Shown: piece after piece, positions 62,039 to 64,000 of the stretch | How positions within the stretch are numbered: position 1 is the stretch's first letter | How the letters are laid out: each line of letters starts with the position of its first letter | Assembly: GCF_000969905.1 (NCBI RefSeq) | Contig: NZ_CP009520.1 | Coordinates: 4,030,001 to 4,094,000, forward strand | DNA: 64,000 nt | Direction: 5' to 3' | Source: Methanosarcina vacuolata Z-761 | Lineage (GTDB): Archaea > Halobacteriota > Methanosarcinia > Methanosarcinales > Methanosarcinaceae | The notes under the pieces: model-generated | The model's database searches: none | Told to the model about the DNA's origin: nothing | Seen by the model: the letters and a program-made list of their open reading frames with translations, nothing else | Made by a program: the position numbers and the translations under genes

Positions 62039-62665
62039 TTTGTTGAACTTTTAGATGATATAGTGTAAGGGGTCGTCTCAAAACTTCATCTAACTAATTA
62101 TTGATGCCAACATTAAAGCTCCAGGGTATGATCTTTCTTTGATCCTATTACATGAAATTTCCTTTTACCCATGCAATTTGAAGAGAATACAAAGAATCCA
62201 TTTATCGATAAGACTATTTCGAACAATGGAAAATAATGGAATACTACCGGAAGAAATGCATCACTAAATCCAATTCCGTTCCAAACTGACACCCGGAAGG
62301 GTAGTAGTGGCTCGAGCCGGATGAATTGAAAAATTCTAGGCCGGTTCCTGGAAGACGGGGTAGGGAGCAATTCCACCCTGTTATTCAAATCTCACCTTGC
62401 AATTGCTCTTGGGATTGAAGCAGTAAAGCAGGTATTTCGGTTTATTTTAACAATACAGGAAACCTTATTTAAAGATTGAAAACAGCAAATCGAGAAGGAA
62501 TGCTTGAAAAGAAACTCAGGGATTTGGTGAAGTATAAATTGCGGATTCCTGGTGCTCTGAAACTTTACTTATAGTAAAAACCTACAAAAATGATTGATTA
62601 AGTCCGTTCGATTACCGATTAACCTGATTAAAGAAAATTTTATTCCTTTTCTGGAAGTGAGAATT
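62039..62665. other. Spacer, possibly with an old insertion
   Basis: About 620 bp. GGGGTCGTCTCAAAAC at 62069-62084 resembles a transposon end (compare TGTCTCAAAA at 36011), but I find no matching right end. A minus-strand 91-codon frame (62113-62388) has unusual composition and no ribosome site. The second half is the leader of the scpB-like gene. Confidence 0.35.
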
Positions 62666-63781
62666 ATGAGTGAGCTTGAGATTATCGAAGCTGCGCTTTT
62701 TGCTGCTGGCAGGGCAGTAAGCCTCGAAAAACTTATGAAAATTACAGGAAAACCCAAAAAAGCCGTCCTTTCGGCAGTACAGAAATTGACAGAGGCTTAT
62801 TCTTCCCGAGGGTCCGGAATTGAGATTCTTGATCTTGGGGAGCGGTATGTTATGCAGGTCAAGCCCGAATACTCCGAGCTTATGCGGGAAGTCGCCCCAA
62901 AAGAGCTTTCAGCCCCAAAACTTCGTACCCTTTCCATGATTGCCTATCATCAGCCCCTGCTCCAGTCAGACCTCATTGATATGAGAGGAAGCGGAGCCTA
63001 TGATCATATAAAGGACCTTATAGAGCGAGGTTTTGTAGAGTCCGTGCCCTGCGGGAGAAGCAGGCAGCTTTCAACAACCCCTCTTTTTGCAGATTACTTC
63101 GGGCTTAAAAGAAATGACCCTAAAGCCATAAAAGAGAAAATCCTTGACCTTTTGAGGTCTCAGGCAGGGCAGAGTGAGATCAACCTCTGGATAGGAAAGA
63201 AGACCATTGCCGTAACCCCCATGTATGAATCTCTTATGAGCATGTGCGGGATCAGGGAATACTTCGTAGCCAATGCCTACTCGCCTTCAAAAGAGGAAAT
63301 CTCTCGCCTGCTTGAAGCCGATGTTGTCGTGGTCTCGGCCGGTTACGCTGATACTGTACGGCAGTACTGCGACGGAGAGGTCCTTGAAATGCATTCAACA
63401 ACTTTTGAAGACCTTATAGAATCAATTGCCTTACTTGCTGAAGAACTCCCCGATGATGTAGACTCCAAAACCATGGAAAAAAGCATTAAGAAAATTCGAG
63501 AAACCAGAGAAAGATATGTTTCTGCTGCCGTTCTTATCGAGAAGAAGGTCAAGCCGGCAACTGAAATGGTCTCAAGAATCGTAAACGACCTTTCCCTTGG
63601 AATTTCTGCAGATGGAGTTCTTATCGCACCTGACTATGGAACTTCGAAAAGCGGAGTTAAAATTGAAAAAGGGGCTCAGATCCTCATACCCACACACCGC
63701 AGTGTTAAAGGCGACCTTCTCCAGAGGGTCTGTGCAAAGTATGATTCTATTCTTGAAGGCCTTGAGAAGTTAAAAGACTGA
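62666..63781 (+). CDS. scpB: ScpB-like protein with long C-terminal extension
   Basis: 371 residues. The first about 150 match ScpB, the winged-helix partner of SMC-ScpA in chromosome condensation: IIEAALFAAGRAVSLEKLMK, GIEILDLGERYVMQVKPEYS, SMIAYHQPLLQSDLIDMRGS and LIERGFVE. Bacterial ScpB ends near 190; here a further 220 residues follow, with TIAVTPMYESLMSMCGIREY, ADVVVVSAGYADTVRQY, a helical segment (about 255-300) and VLIAPDYGTSKSGVKIEKGA. The extension is not recognised. ATG at 62666 after GGAAGTGAG is preferred to the upstream TTG-type extension at 62594. Confidence 0.8.
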   Translation: MSELEIIEAALFAAGRAVSLEKLMKITGKPKKAVLSAVQKLTEAYSSRGSGIEILDLGERYVMQVKPEYSELMREVAPKELSAPKLRTLSMIAYHQPLLQSDLIDMRGSGAYDHIKDLIERGFVESVPCGRSRQLSTTPLFADYFGLKRNDPKAIKEKILDLLRSQAGQSEINLWIGKKTIAVTPMYESLMSMCGIREYFVANAYSPSKEEISRLLEADVVVVSAGYADTVRQYCDGEVLEMHSTTFEDLIESIALLAEELPDDVDSKTMEKSIKKIRETRERYVSAAVLIEKKVKPATEMVSRIVNDLSLGISADGVLIAPDYGTSKSGVKIEKGAQILIPTHRSVKGDLLQRVCAKYDSILEGLEKLKD

Positions 63782-63974
63782 TGTACCTTATTGGTGCACA
63801 ACCTTCCTCATCTCTGATTATTTTTTTTGAATTACGGGCGCCCTTAATTTAAGTTTTTCTGTGGCATTTATATTCTATATATAAAGTATTTATATAGTAA
63901 CCTGGCTATTTAGCTATAGCTTTATATACTGGGTAGAGGATATTACCTTTGCTTTATATACTGAGGGTTGACTA

Positions 63975-64000
63975 ATGAGCGAATCTAGCATCAAGATCGA
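63975..64000 (+). CDS. Start of a gene cut by the window edge
   Basis: ATG followed by SESSIKI in frame to the last base. GAGGGTTG a few bases before and TATA-like repeats (TTTATATACTG at about 63921 and 63954) support a real start. Too short to identify. Confidence 0.45.

Noticed and set aside
62113-62388. 91-codon minus-strand frame before the scpB-like gene
   Set aside because: Phe/Pro-rich composition without domain, no ribosome site; may be antisense of a decayed insertion.

Overview
The window looks like a Methanosarcina-type chromosome (AT-rich, roughly 40% GC by eye). The archaeal markers are a PAN proteasome ATPase, a HerA-NurA pair, a TATA-binding protein, archaeal riboflavin and molybdopterin genes, an Agl23-type glycosylation protein, a tRNA-Glu without an encoded CCA, and frequent GTG starts behind GGTG/GGAG ribosome sites. 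The Methanosarcina flavour comes from PKD and beta-propeller surface proteins, a large PocR/PAS histidine kinase, long AT-rich spacers and many decayed insertion sequences.

Layout. 0-3.4 kb: proline biosynthesis operon proA-proB-proC on the minus strand, proC cut by the window edge. 4.6-6.2 kb: small conserved archaeal proteins (a DUF356-like protein, a Toprim protein, a DUF167 protein). 6.9-11.6 kb: amidohydrolase, UspA, four-CBS protein, riboflavin-pathway reductase, a Fe/Zn-chelating protein and a 57-residue basic protein. 11.8-16 kb: a CrcB/Fluc fluoride-channel pair, moaD-moeA and agl23. 17.3-20.7 kb: Lhr helicase followed by a decayed copy of its own 3' end. 21-27 kb: small HTH regulator, a GC-rich probably acquired MFS transporter, and a multi-PAS kinase. 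27.5-32.3 kb: purA, two DUF131 membrane proteins, pan and tRNA-Glu. 32.6-39.4 kb: an accessory region with a fibre-like protein, a metallophosphoesterase, a lectin-DUF4474 protein, pseudogenes and miniature transposons. 40-44.4 kb: two secreted PKD proteins (beta-propeller and subtilisin). 45-48.7 kb: nurA-herA. 49-50.8 kb: pentapeptide-repeat protein and a small orphan. 51-55.3 kb: an acquired-looking operon of deiminase, PSD-like decarboxylase and C69 peptidase. 56-60 kb: a duplicated TetR module flanking an extra TBP gene. 60.3-62 kb: marR and a frameshifted MFS transporter. 62.7-63.8 kb: a long ScpB-like protein.

The most striking unit is 56.0-59.95 kb. Two nearly identical TetR-family genes (one broken by a single-base loss in a T-run) and a TBP gene share a duplicated promoter and leader of about 180 bp. 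All three promoters carry an ACTGGTCTA-type site. The two small unknown genes downstream of each TetR have a TATAGACCGGTCTATA-type palindrome where transcription should start. This reads as a compact regulon in which TetR-type repressors would control a general transcription factor paralogue and two orphan proteins.

Other second-look items: the fibre/phosphoesterase/lectin cluster, in which two unrelated proteins begin with the same short N-terminal motif; the decarboxylase-deiminase operon; a family of about 104-bp terminal-inverted-repeat elements with three full copies and one half copy; and several small genes below 60 codons, notably at 11421 and 39284.
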